DNA of 64,000 nucleotides from Eledone cirrhosa (lineage: Eukaryota; Mollusca; Cephalopoda; Octopoda; Eledonidae), in the NCBI GenBank assembly GCA_964016885.1, contig OZ024743.1, positions 176,310,574-176,374,573 of the forward strand, written 5' to 3'. Made by a program: the position numbers and the translations under genes. Below the pieces are notes generated by a model. That model made no database searches. It was not told the origin of the DNA and saw only the letters and a program-made list of their open reading frames with translations. This document shows positions 22,340 through 37,400 of the stretch, one piece after another. Positions within the stretch are counted from its first letter, which is position 1. Every line of letters starts with the position of its first letter.

Positions 22340-25300
22340 TGTAACTCTTACCTCACCCTCTATATTACTTACTCCTCTCTCTCGCTCTAACTCTTACCTC
22401 ACCATCTATATTACTTACTACCTCTCTCTCTAACAGTTAGCTCACCCTCTATATTACTAACTACCTCTCTCTCTGACTCTTACCTCAAGCTCTATATTAC
22501 TTACTACATCTCTCTCTCTCTAACTGTTACCTCACCCTCTATATTATTTACTACCTCTCTCTCTAACTCTTACCTCACCATCTATATTACTTATTACCCC
22601 TCTCTCTAGCTCTAACTCTTACCTCACCCTCTATATTACTTACTACCTCTCTCTCTAACAGTTAGCTCAAGCTCTATATTACTTACTACATCTCTCTCTC
22701 TCTAACTGTTACCTCACCCTCTATATTATTTACTACCTCTCTCTCTAACTCTTACCTCACCATCTATATTACTTACTACCTCTCTCTCTCTCTAACTGTT
22801 ACCTCACCCTCTATATTATTTACTACCTCTCCATCTAACTCTTACCTCACCCTCTATATTAGTTACTACCTCTCTCTCTAACTATTACCTCACCCTATAT
22901 ATTACTTACAACCTCTCTCTCTAACTGTTACCTCACCCTCTACATTATATACTACCTCTCTCTCAAACTGTTACCTCACCCTCTATATTACTTACTACCT
23001 CTCTCTCTCTCTAACTGTTACCTCACCCTCTACATTACTTACAACCTCCCTCTCTAACTGTTACCTCACCATCTATATTACTTACTACCTCTCTCTCTCT
23101 CTAACAGTTACCTCACCCTCTATATTACTTACTACCTCTCTATCTCTCTAACTGTTACCTCACCCTCTACATTACTTACTACCTCTATCTCTAAGTGTTA
23201 CCTCACCCTCTATATTACTTACTACCCCTCTCTCTCTCTAACTCTTATCTGACTCTCTATATTACTTACTATCTCTCTCTCTCTCTCTCTAACTCTTACC
23301 TCAACCTCTATATTACTTAATACCTCTCTCTCTCTCTAACTCTTGCCTCACCCTCTATATTACTTACTAACCCTCTCTCTCTGTAACTGTTACCTCAACC
23401 TCTATATTACTTACTACCTCTACTCTCTCTCTAACTGTTACCTCACTTTCTATATCACTTACTACCTCTCTCTCTCTAACTGTTACCTCACCCTCTATAT
23501 TACTTACTACCTCTATCTCTCTCTCTCTAACTGTTACCTCACCCTCTATATTACTTACTACCTCTCTCTCTCTAACTATTAGCTCACCCTCTATATTACT
23601 TACTACCTCTCTCTCTAACTGTTACCTCACCCTCTATATTATTTACTATCTCTCTCTCTAACTGTTACCTCACCCTCTATATTACTTACTACCTCTTCCT
23701 CTCTCTAACTGTTACCTCACTATCTACATTACTTACTACCTCTCCATCTAAGTCTTACCTCACCCTCTATATTACTTACTACCTCTCTCTCTAACTATTA
23801 CCTCACCCTATATATTACTTACTACCTCTCTCTCTAACTGTTACCTCACCCTCCACATTATTTACTACCTCTCTCTCTAACTGTTACCTCACCCTCTATA
23901 TTACTTACTACCTCTCCCTCTCTCTAACTGTTACCCCACCCTCTACATTACTTACAACCTCTCTCTCTAACTGTTACCTCACCATCTAAATGACTTACTA
24001 CCTCTCTCTCTCTCTAACTGTTACCTCACCCTCTACATTACTTACAACCTCTCTCTCTAACTGTTACCTCACCCTCTATATTACTTACTACCTCTCTATC
24101 TCTCTAACTGTTACCTCACCCTCTACATTACTTACTACCTCTCTCTCTAACTGTTACCTCACCGTCTATATTCCTTACTACCTCTCTCTCTGTAACTCTT
24201 ACCTCACCCTCTATATTACTTACTCCTCTCTCTCGCTCTAACTCTTACCTCACCATCTATATTACTTACTACCTCTCTCTTTAACAGTTAGCTCACCCTC
24301 TATATTACTAACTACCTCTCTCTCTAACTCTTACCTCAAGCTCTATATTACTTACTACATCTCTCTCTCTCTCTAACTGTTACCTCACCCTCTATATTAT
24401 TTACTACCTCTCTCTCTAACTCTTACCTCACCATCTATATTACTTATTACCCCTCTCTCTAGCTCTAACTCTTACCTCACCCTCTATATTACTAACTACC
24501 TCTCTCTCTAACTCTTACCTCAAGCTCTATATTACTTACTACATCTCTCTCTCTCTAACTGTTACCTCACCCTCTATATTATTTACTACCTCTCTCTCTA
24601 ACTCTTACCTCACCATCTATATTACTTACTACCTCTCTCTCTAACTGTTACCTCACCCTCTATATTACTTACTACCTCTACATCTAACTCTTACCTCACC
24701 CTATATATTACTTACTACCTCTCTCTCTAACTGTTACCTCACCCTCTACATTATTTACTACCTCTCTCTCAAACTGTTACCTCACACTCTATTTTACGTA
24801 CTACCTCTCTCTCTCTCTCTAACTGTTACCTCAACCTCTATATTACTTACTACCTCTCTCTCTCTCTAACTGTTACCTCACTCTCTATATTACTTACTAC
24901 CTCTCTCTCAAACTGTTACCTCACCCTCTATATTACATACTACCTCTCTCTCTAACTGTTACCTCGCCATCTATATTACTTACTACCTCTCTCTCTCTCT
25001 AACTGTTACCTCACCCTCTATATTACCTACTACCTCTCTCTCTAACTCTTACCTCACCCTCTATATTACTTACTACCTCTCTCTCTCTCTAACTGTTACC
25101 TCACCCTCTATATTACTTACTACCTCTCTCTCTCTCTAACTCTTACCTCACCCTCTATATTACTTACTACCTCTCTTTCTCTCTAACTCTTACCTCACCC
25201 TACATATTACTTACTACTTCTCTCTCTCTCTCTAACTCTTACCTCGCCCTCTATATTACTTACTACCTCTCTCTCTATCTCTTACCTCACCCTCTATATT

Positions 25301-28300
25301 ACTTACTACCTCTCTCTCTAACTCTTACCTCACCCTCTATATTACTTACTACCTCTCTCTCTAACCGTTACCTGACCCTCTATATTACTTACTACCTCTC
25401 TCTCTAACTGTTACCTCACCCTCTATATTACTTACTACCTCTCTCTCTCTAACTCTTACCTCACCCTCTATATTACTTACTACCTCTCTCTCTGTAACTC
25501 TTACCTCACCCTCTATATTACTTACTCCTCTCTCTCGCTCTAACTCTTACCTCACCATCTATATTACTTACTACCTCTCTCTCTAACAGTTAGCTCACCC
25601 TCTATATTACTAACTACCTCTCTCTCTAACTCTTACCTCAAGCTCTATATTACTTACTACATCTCTCTCTCTCTAACTGTTACCTCACCCTCTATATTAT
25701 TTACTACCTCTCTCTCTAACTCTTACCTCACCATCTATATTACTTATTACCCCTCTCTCTAGCTCTAACTCTTACCTCACCCTCTATATTACTTACTACC
25801 TCTCTCTCTAACAGTTAGCTCAAGCTCTATATTACTTACTACATCTCTCTCTCTCTAACTGTTACCTCACCCTCTATATTATTTACTACCTCTCTCTCTA
25901 ACTCTTACCTCACCATCTATATTACTTACTACCTCTCTCTCTCTCTAACTGTTACCTCACCCTCTATATTACTTACTACCTCTCCATCTAACTCTTACCT
26001 CACCCTCTATATTAGTTACTACCTCTCTCTCTAACTATTACCTCACCCTATATATTACTTACAACCTCTCTCTCTAACTGTTACCTCACCCTCTACATTA
26101 TTTACTACCTCTCTCTCAAACTGTTACCTCACCCTCTATATTACTTACTACCTCTCTCTCTCTCTAACTGTTACCTCACCCTCTACATTACTTACAACCT
26201 CCCTCTCTAACTGTTACCTCACCATCTATATTACTTACTACCTCTCTCTCTCTCTAACAGTTACCTCACCCTCTATATTACTTACTACCTCTCTATCTCT
26301 CTAACTGTTACCTCACCCTCTACATTACTTACTACCTCTATCTCTAAGTGTTACCTCACCCTCTATATTACTTACTACCCCTCTCTCTCTCTAACTCTTA
26401 TCTGACTCTCTATATTACTTACTATCTCTCTCTCTCTCTCTCTAACTCTTACCTCAACCTCTATATTACTTAATACCTCTCTCTCTCTCTAACTCTTGCC
26501 TCACCCTCTATATTACTTACTAACCCTCTCTCTCTGTAACTGTTACCTCAACCTCTATATTACTTACTACCTCTACTCTCTCTCTAACTGTTACCTCACC
26601 CTCTATATCACTTACTACCTCTCTCTCTGTAACTGTTACCTCACCCTCTATATTACTTACTACCTCTCTCTCTCTCTCTCTAACTGTTACCTCACCCTCT
26701 ATATTACTTACTACCTCTCTCTCTCTAACTATTAGCTCACCCTCTATATTACTTACTACCTCTCTCTCTAACTGTTACCTCACCCTCTATATTATTTACT
26801 ACCTCTCTCTCTAACTGTTAGCTCACCCTCTATATTACTTACTACCTCTTCCTCTCTCTAACTGTTACCTCACTATCTACATTACTTACTACCTCTCCAT
26901 CTAAGTCTTACCTCACCCTCTATATTACTTACTACCTCTCTCTCTAACTATTACCTCACCCTATATATTACTTACTACCTCTCTCTCTAACTGTTACCTC
27001 ACCCTCCACATTATTTACTACCTCTCTCTCTAACTGTTACCTCACCCTCTATATTACTTACTACCTCTCTCTCTCTCTAACTGTTACCCCACCCTCTACA
27101 TTACTTACAACCTCTCTCTCTAACTGTTACCTCACCATCTAAATTACTTACTACCTATCTCTCTCTCTAACTGTTACCTCACCCTCTACATTACTTACAA
27201 CTTCTCTCTCTAACTGTTACCTCACCCTCTATATTACTTACTACCTCTCTCTCTCTAACTGTTACCTCACCCTCTACATTACTTACAACCTCTCTCTCTA
27301 ACTGTTACCTCACCATCTAAATTACTTACTACCTCTCGCTCTCTCTAACTGTTACCTCACCCTCTACATTACTTACAACCTCTCTCTCTAACTGTTACCT
27401 CACCCTCTATATTACTTACTACCTTTCTATCTCACTAACTGTTACCTCACCCTCTACATTACTTACTACCTCTCTCTCTAACTGTTACCTCACCGTCTAT
27501 ATTCCTTACTACCTCTCTCTCTGTAACTCTTACCTCACCCTCTATATTACTTACTCCTCTCTCTCGCTCTAACTCTTACCTCACCATCTATATTACTTAC
27601 TACCTCTCTCTTTAACAGTTAGCTCACCCTCTATATTACTAACTACCTCTCTCTCTAACTCTTACCTCAAGCTCTATATTACTTACTACATCTCTCTCTC
27701 TCTCTAACTGTTACCTCACCCTCTATATTATTTACTACCTCTCTCTCTAACTCTTACCTCACCATCTATATTACTTATTACCCCTCTCTCTAGCTCTAAC
27801 TCTTACCTCACCCTCTATATTACTTACTACCTCTCTCTCTAACATTTAGCTCACCCTCTATATTACTAACTACCTCTCTCTCTAACTCTTACCTCAAGCT
27901 CTATATTACTTACTACATCTCTCTCTCTCTAACTGTTACCTCACCCTCTATATTATTTACTACCTCTCTCTCTAACTCTTACCTCACCATCTATATTACT
28001 TACTACCTCTCTCTCTAACTGTTACCTCACCCTCTATATTACTTACTACCTCTATCTCTCTCTAACTCTTACCTCACCCTATATATTACTTACTACCTCT
28101 CTCTCTAACTGTTACCTCACCCTCTACATTATTTACTACCTCTCTCTCAAACTGTTACCTCACACTCTATATTACGTACTACCTCTCTCTCTCTCTAACT
28201 GTTACCTCAACCTCTATATTACTTACTACCTCTCTCTCTCTCTAACTGTTACCTCACCCTCTATATTACTTACTACCTCTCTCTCAAACTGTTACCTCAC

Positions 28301-28850
28301 CCTCTATATTACATACTACCTCTCTCTCTAACTGTTACCTCGCCATCTATATTACTTACTACCTCTCTCTCTCTCTAACTGTTACCTCACCCTCTATATT
28401 ACCTACTACCTCTCTCTCTAACTCTTACCTCACCCTCTATATTACTTACTACCTCTCTCTCTCTCTAACTCTTACCTCACCCTCTATATTACTTACCACC
28501 TCTCTCTCTCTCTAACTCTTACCTCACCCTCTATATTACTTACTACCTCTCTTTCTCTCTAACTCTTACCTCACCCTACATATTACTTACTACTTCTCTC
28601 TCTCTCTCTAACTCTTACCTCGCCCTCTATATTACTTACTACCTCTCTCTCTATCTCTTACCTCACCCTCTATATTACTTACTACCTCTCTCTCTAACTC
28701 TTACCTCACCCTCTATATTACTTACTACCTCTCTCTCTAACCGTTACCTCACCCTCTATATTACTTACTACCTCTCTCTCTAACTGTTACCTCACCCTCT
28801 ATATTACTTACTACCTCTCTCTCTCTTTAACTCTTACCTCACCCTCTATA
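22340..28850 (+). repeat. 3.15-3.38-kb higher-order tandem duplication
   Basis: Copy 1 is about 22340-25490 and copy 2 about 25491-28850. The offset is 3,153 bp on the left (ACTCCTCTCTC at 22371/25524; CTCTTGCCTC at about 23341/26494). It is 3,331 bp after a 178-bp gain in copy 2, and 3,376 bp near the end (TACATATTACTTACTACTTC at 25201/28577). Each copy contains two related sub-blocks: the ACTCCTCTCTC marker also occurs at 24222 and 27553. Confidence 0.85.
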
Positions 28851-31420
28851 TTACTTACTACCTCTCTCTCTCTCTCTAACTGTTACCTCACCCTCTATAT
28901 TACTTACTATCTCTCTCTCTCTAACTGTTACCTCACCCTCTATAATACTTTCTACCTCCCTCTCTCTAACTGTTACCTCACCCTCTATATTACTTACTAA
29001 CTCTCTCTCTAACTCTTACCTCACTCTCTATATTACTTACTACCTCTCTCTCTCTAACTGTTACCGCACCCTCTATATTACTTACTAACTCTCTCTCTAA
29101 CTCTTACCTTACCCTCTATATTACTTACTACCGCTCTCTCTCTCTAACTGTTACCTCACCTTCTATATTACTTACTACCTCTCTCTCTCTCTAACTGTTA
29201 CCTCACCCTCTATATTACTTACTACCTCTCTCTAACTCTTACCTCACCCTCTATATTACTTACTATCTCTCTCTCTCTCTCTAACTCTTACCTCACCCTC
29301 TATATTACTTACTACCTCTCTCTCTAACTCTTACCTTACCCTCTATATTACTTACTACCACTCTCTCTCTCTAACTGTTACCTCAACCTCTATATTACTT
29401 ACTACCTCTCTCTCTCTCTAACTGTTACCTCACCGTCTATATTACTTACTACCTCTCTCTCAAACTGTTACCTCGCCATCTATATTACTTACTACCTCTC
29501 TCTCTCTCTAACAGTTACCTCACCCTCAATATTACATACTACCTCTCTCTCTCTCTAACTGTTACCTCACCCTCTATATTACTTACTACCTCTCCATCTA
29601 ACTCTTACCTCACACTCTACATTACTTACTACCTCTCTCTCTAACTGTTACCTCACCCTCTATATTACTGACTATCTCTCTCTCTAACTCTTACATCACC
29701 CTCTATATTACTTACTACCTCTCTCTCTCTAACTGTTACCTCACCCTCTATATTACTTACTACCTCTCTCTCTAACTCTTACCTCACCATCTATATTACT
29801 TACTACCTCTCTCTCTAACTGTTACCTCACCCTCTATATTACTTACTACCTCTACATCTAACTCTTACCTCACCCTATATATTACTTACTACCTCTCTCT
29901 CTAACTGTTACCTCACCCTCTACATTATTTACTACCTCTCTCTCAAACTGTTACCTCACACTCTATATTACGTACTACCTCTCTCTCTCTCTAACTGTTA
30001 CCTCACCCTCTATATTACCTACTACCTCTCTCTCTAACTCTTACCTCACCCTCTATATTACTTACTACCTCTCTCTCTCTCTAACTCTTACCTCACCCTC
30101 TATATTACTTACTACCTCTCTCTCTCTCTAACTCTTACCTCACCCTCTATATTACTTACTACCTCTCTTTCTCTCTAACTCTTACCTCACCCTACATATT
30201 ACTTACTACTTCTCTCTCTCTCTCTAACTCTTACCTCGCCCTCTATATTACTTACTACCTCTCTCTCTATCTCTTACCTCACCCTCTATATTACTTACTA
30301 CCTCTCTCTCTAACTCTTACCTCACCCTCTATATTACTTACTACCTCTCTCTCTAACCGTTACCTCACCCTCTATATTACTTACTACCTCTCTCTCTAAC
30401 TGTTACCTCACCCTCTATATTACTTACTACATCTCTCTCTCTTTAACTCTTACCTCACCCTCTATATTACTTACTACCTCTCTCTCTCTCTCTAACTGTT
30501 ACCTCACCCTCTATATTACTTACTATCTCTCTCTCTCTAACTGTTACCTCACCCTCTATAATACTTTCTACCTCCCTCTCTCTAACTGTTACCTCACCCT
30601 CTATATTACTTACTAACTCTCTCTCTAACTCTTACCTCACTCTCTATATTACTTACTACCTCTCTCTCTCTAACTGTTACCGCACCCTCTATATTACTTA
30701 CTAACTCTCTCTCTAACTCTTACCTCACCCTCTATATTACTTACTACCTCTCTCTCTAACAGTTACCTCACACTCTATATTACTTACTACCTCTAACTCT
30801 CTAACTCTTACCTTACCCTCTATATTACTTACTACCGCTCTCTCTCTCTAACTGTTACCTCACCTTCTATATTACTTACTACCTCTCTCTCTCTCTAACT
30901 GTTACCTCACCCTCTATATTACTTACTACCTCTCTCTAACTCTTACCTCACCCTCTATATTACTTACTATCTCTCTCTCTCTCTCTAACTCTTACCTCAC
31001 CCTCTATATTACTTACTACCTCTCTCTCTAACTCTTACCTTACCCTCTATATTACTTACTACCACTCTCTCTCTCTAACTGTTACCTCAACCTCTATATT
31101 ACTTACTACCTCTCTCTCTCTCTAACTGTTACCTCACCGTCTATATTACTTACTACCTCTCTCTCAAACTGTTACCTCGCCATCTATATTACTTACTACC
31201 TCTCTCTCTCTCTAACAGTTACCTCACCCTCAATATTACATACTACCTCTCTCTCTCTCTAACTGTTACCTCACCCTCTATATTACTTACTACCTCTCCA
31301 TCTAACTCTTACCTCACACTCTACATTACTTACTACCTCTCTCTCTAACTGTTACCTCACCCTCTATATTACTGACTATCTCTCTCTCTAACTCTTACAT
31401 CACCCTCTATATTACTTACT
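28390..31420 (+). repeat. 1.6-kb higher-order tandem duplication
   Basis: Shared markers at 1,616-bp spacing are ATTACCTACTACC at about 28398/30014, TACATATTACTTACTACTTC at 28577/30193 and TTACCGCACC at 29061/30677. Near the right end (ACTGACTATC at 29667/31371) the spacing is 1,704 bp, because copy 2 holds two extra units at about 30760-30850. The first copy overlaps the end of the preceding 3.3-kb duplication, so the events are nested. Confidence 0.8.
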
Positions 31421-34400
31421 ACCTCTCTCTAACTCTTAGATCACTCTCTATATTAATTACTACCTCTCTCTAACTGTTACCTCACCCTCTATATTACTTA
31501 CTACCTCTCTCTCTAACCGTTACCTCACCCTCTATATTACTTACTACCTCTATCACTCTAACTCTTACCTCATCCTCTATATTACTTACTACCTCTCTCT
31601 CTCTCTAACTGTTACCTCACACTCTATATTACGTACTACCTCTCTCTCTCTCTAACTGTTACCTCAGCTCTATATTACTTACTACCTCACTCTCTCGCTC
31701 TAAATCTTACCTCACGCTCTATATTACTTACTACCTCTCTCTCTAACTCTTACCTCACCCTCTATATTACTTACTACCTCTCTCTCTAACCGTTACCTCA
31801 CCCTCTATATTACTTACTACCTCTCTCTCTAACTATTACGTCACCCTCTATATTACTTACTACCTCTCTCTCTCTCTACCTCTTACCTCACCCTCTATAT
31901 TACTTACTACCTCTATATCTCTCTAACTCTTACATCACCCTCTCTATTACTTACTACCTCTCTCTCTGTAACTCTTACCTCACGCTCTATATTACTTACT
32001 ACCTCTCTCTCTCTCTAACTGTTACCTCACCCTCTATATTACTTACTACCTCTATCACTCTAACTCTTACCTCATCCTCTATATTACTTACTACCTCTAT
32101 CTCTCTCTAACTGTTACCTCACCCTCTATATTACTTACTACCTCTCTCTCTCTCTAACTGTTACCTCACACTCTATATTACGTACTACCTCTCTCTCTCT
32201 CTAACTGTTACCTCACCTCTATATTACTTACTACCTCACTCTCTCTCTCTAAATCTTACCTCACGCTCTATATTACTTACTACCTCTCTCTCTCTCTAAC
32301 TGTTACCTCACGCTCTATATTACTTACTACCTCTCTCTCTAACTGTTACCTCACCCTCTATATTACTTACTACCTCTCTCTCGCTCTAACTGTTATGTCA
32401 CCCTCTATATTACTTACTACCTCTCTCTCTAACTGTTACCTCACCCTCTATATTACTTACTACCTCTCTCTCTAACTGTTACCTCACCCTCTATATTACT
32501 TACTACCTCTCTCTCGCTCTAAATGTTACCTCACCCTCTATATTACTTACTACCTCTCTCTCTAACTGTTACCTCACCCTCTATATTACTTACTACCACA
32601 CTCTCTACCTGTTACCTCACCCTGTATATTACTTACTACCTCTCTCTCTCTAACTCTTACCTCACCCTCTATATTACTTACTACCTCTCTCTCTCTCTCT
32701 AACCCGTTACCTCACCCTCTATATTACTTACTACCTCTCTCTCTCTAACTGTTACCTCACCCTCTATATTACTTACTACCTCTCTCTCTAACTCTTACCC
32801 CACCCTCTATATTACTTACTACCTCCCTTTCTAACTGTTACCTCACCCTCTATATTACTTACTACCTCTCTCTTTAACTGTTACCTCACCCTCTATATTA
32901 CTTACTACCTCTCTCTCTCTCTAACTGTTACCTCACCCTCTATATTACTTACTATCTCTCTCTCTAAATCTTACCTCACCCTCTATATTACTTACTACCT
33001 CCCTCTCTAACTGTTACCTCACCCTCTATATTACTTACTACCTCTCTCTCTCTCTAACTCTTACCTCACCCTCTATATTACTTACTACCTCTCTCTCTAA
33101 CTGTTACCTGACCCTCTATATTATTTACTACCTCTCTCTCTCTCTAACTGTTACATCGCCCTCTATATTACGAACTACATCTCTCTCTCTAACTGTTACC
33201 TCACCCTCTATATTACTTACTACCTCTATCTCTCTCTAACTCTTACCCCACCCTCTATATTACTTACTACCTCTCTCTCTCTCTCTCTAACTGTTACATC
33301 GCCCTCTATATTACGAACTACATCTCTCTCTCTAACTGTTACCTCACCCTCTATATTACTTACTACCTCTATCTCTCTCTAACTCTTACCTCACCCTCTA
33401 TATTACTTACTATCTCTCTCTCTCTAACTGTTACCTCACCCTCTATAATACTTTCTACCTCTCTCTCTCTAACTGTTACCTCACCCTCTATATTATTTAC
33501 TAACTCTCTCTCTAACTCTTACCTCACTCTCTATATTACTTACTACCTCTCTCTCTCTAACTGTTACCGCACCCTCTATATTACTTACTAACTCTCTCTC
33601 CAACTCTTACCTCACCCTCTATATTACTTACTACCTCTCTCTCTAACAGTTACCTCACACTCTATATTACTTACTACCTCTAACTCTCTAACTCTTACCT
33701 TACCCTCTATATTACTTACTACCTCTCTCTCTCTCTAACTGTTACCTCACCTTCTATATTACTTACTGCCTCTCTCTCTCTCTAACTGTTACCTCACCCT
33801 CTATATTACTTACTACCTCTCTCTAACTCTTACCTCACCCTCTATATTACTTACTACCTCTCTCTCTCTCTCTAACTCTTACCTCACCCTCTATATTACT
33901 TACTACCTCTCTCTCTAACTCTTACCTTACCCTCTATATTACTTACTACCACTCTCTCTCTCTAACTGTTACCTCAACCTCTATATTACTTACTACCTCT
34001 CTCTCTCTCTAACTGTTACCTCACCATCTATATTACTTACTACCTCTCTCTCAAACTGTTACCTCGCCATCTATATTACTTACTACCTCTCTCTCTCTCT
34101 AACAGTTACCTCACCCTCAATATTACATACTACCTCTCTCTCTCTCTCTCTAACTGTTACCTCACCCTCTATATTACTTACTACCTCTCCATCTAACTCT
34201 TACCTCACACTCTACATTACTTACTACCTCTCTCTCTAACTGTTACCTCACCCTCTATATTACTGACTATCTCTCTCTCTAACTCTTACATCACCCTCTA
34301 TATTACTTACTACCTCTCTATCTGTAACTCTTACCTCACCCTCTATATTACTTACTACCTCTCTCTAACTCTTAGATCACTCTCTATATTAATTACTACC

Positions 34401-37400
34401 TCTCTCTCTCTCTAACTGTTACCTCACCCTCTATATTGCTTACTACCTCTCTCTCTAACCGTTACCTCACCCTCTATATTACTTACTACCTCTCTCTCTC
34501 TCTAACTGTTACCTCACCCTCTATATTACGTACTACCTCTATCACTCTAACTCTTACCTCATCCTCTATATTACTTACTACCTCTCTCTCTCTCTAACTG
34601 TTACCTCACCCTCTATATTACTTACTACCTCTCTCTCTCTCTAACTGTTACCTCACCCTCTATATTACGTACTACCTCTCTCTCTCTCTAACTGTTACCT
34701 CACCTCTATATTACTTACTACCTCACTCTCTCTCTCTAAATCTTACCTCACGCTCTATATTACTTACTACCTCTCTCTCTAACTCTTACCTCACCCTCTA
34801 TATTACTTACTACCTCTCTCTCTCTCTCTCTAACTGTTACCTCACCCTCTATATTACTTACTACCTCTCTCTCTAACTATTACCTCACCCTATATATTAC
34901 TTACAACCTCTCTCTCTAACTGTTACCTCACCCTCTACATTATTTACTACCTCTCTCTCAAACTGTTACCTCACCCTCTATATTACTTACTACCTCTCTC
35001 TCTCTCTAACTGTTACCTCACGCTCTATATTACTTACTACCTCTCTTTCTAACTGTTACATCACCCTCTATATTACTTACTACCTCTCTCTCGCTCTAAC
35101 TGTTACCTCACCCTCTATATTACTTACTACCTCTCTCTCTAACTGTTACCTCACCCTCTATATTACTTACTACCTCTCTCTAACTCTTACCTCACCCTCT
35201 ATATTACTTACTACCTCTCTCTCTCTCTCTAACTGTTACCTCACCCTCTATATTACTTACTACCTCTCTCTCGCTCTAACTGTCACCTCACCCTCTATAT
35301 TACTTACTACCTCTCTCTCTAACTGTTACCTCACCCTCTATATTACTTACTACCTCTCTCTCTAACTGTTACCTCACCCTCTATATTACTTACTACCTCT
35401 CCCTCGCTCTAAATGTTACCTCACCCTCTATATTACTTACTACCTCTCTCTCTAACTGTTACCTCACCCTCTATATTACTTACTACCACACTCTCTACCT
35501 GTTACCTCACCCTGTATATTACTTACTACCTCTCTCTCTCTAACTCTTACCTCACCCTCTATATTACTTACTACCTCTCTCTCTCTCTCTAACCCGTTAC
35601 CTCACCCTCTATATTACTTACTACCTCTCTCTCTCTAACTGTTACCTCACCCTCTATATTACTTACTACCTCTCTCTCTAACTCTTACCCCACCCTCTAT
35701 ATTACTTACTACCTCCCTTTCTAACTGTTACCTCACCCTCTATATTACTTACTACCTCTCTCTTTAACTGTTACCTCACCCTCTATATTACTTACTACCT
35801 CTCTCTCTCTCTAACTGTTACCTCACCCTCTATATTACTTACTACCTCTCTCTCTAAATCTTACCTCACCCTCTATATTACTTACTACCTCCATCTCTAA
35901 CTGTTACCTCACCCTCTATATTACTTACTACCTCTCTCTCTCTCTAACTCTTACTTCACCCTCTATATTACTTACTACCTCTCTCTCTAACTGTTACCTG
36001 ACCCTCTATATTATTTACTACCTCACTCTCTCTCTAACTGTTACATCGCCCTCTATATTACGAACTACATCTCTCTCTCTAACTGTTACCTCACCCTCTA
36101 TATTACTTACTACCTCTATCTCTCTCTAACTCTTACCCCACCCTCTATATTACTTACTACCTCTCTCTCTCTCTCTCTAACTGTTACCTCACCCTCTATA
36201 TTACTTACTATCTCTCTCTCTCTAACTGTTACCTCAACCTCTATAATACTTTCTACCTCTCTCTCTCTAACTGTTACCTCACCCTCTATATTATTTACTA
36301 AATCTCTCTCTAACTCTTACCTCACTCTCTATATTACTTACTACCTCTCTCTCTCTAACTGTTACCGCACCCTCTATATTACTTACTAACTCTCTCTCTA
36401 ACTCTTACCTCACCCTCTATATTACTTACTACCTCTCTCTCTAACAGTTACCTCACACTCTATATTACTTACTACCTCTAACTCTCTAACTCTTACCTTA
36501 CCCTCTATATTACTTACTACCGCTCTCTCTCTCTAACTGTTACCTCACCTTCTATATTACTTACTACCTCTCTCTCTCTCTAACTGTTACCTCACCCTCT
36601 ATATTACTTACTACCTCTCTCTAACTCTTACCTCACCCTCTATATTACTTACTACCTCTCTCTCTTTCTCTAACTCTTACCTCACCCTCTATATTACTTA
36701 CTACCTCTCTCTCTAACTCTTACCTTACCCTCTATATTACTTACTACCACTCTCTCTCTCTAACTCTTACCTCAATCTCTATATTACTTACTACCTCTCT
36801 CTCTCTAACTGTTACCTCACCATCTATATTACTTACTACCTCTCTCTCAAACTGTTACCTCGCCATCTATATTACTTACTACCTCTCTCTCTAACAGTTA
36901 CCTCACCCTCAATATTACATACTACCTCTCTCTCTCTCCATCTAACTCTTACCTCACACTCTACATTACTTACTACCTCTCTCTCTAACTGTTACCTCAC
37001 CCTCTATATTACTGACTATCTCTCTCTCTAACTCTTACATCACCCACTATATTACTTACTAACTCTCTCTCTGTAACTCTTACCTCACCCTCTATATTAC
37101 TTACTACCTCTCTCTAACTCTTAGATGACTCTCTATATTAATTACTACCTCTCTCTCTCTCTCTAACTGTTACCTCACCCTCTATATTGCTTACTACCTC
37201 TCTCTCTAACCGTTACCTCACCCTCTATATTACTTACTACCTCTCTCTCTCTCTAACTGTTACCTCACCCTCTATATTACTTACTACCTCTATCACTCTA
37301 ACTCTTACCTCATCCTCTATATTACTTACTACCTCTCTCTCTCTCTAACTGTTACCTCACCCTCTATATTACTTACTACCTCTCTCTCTCTCTAACTGTT

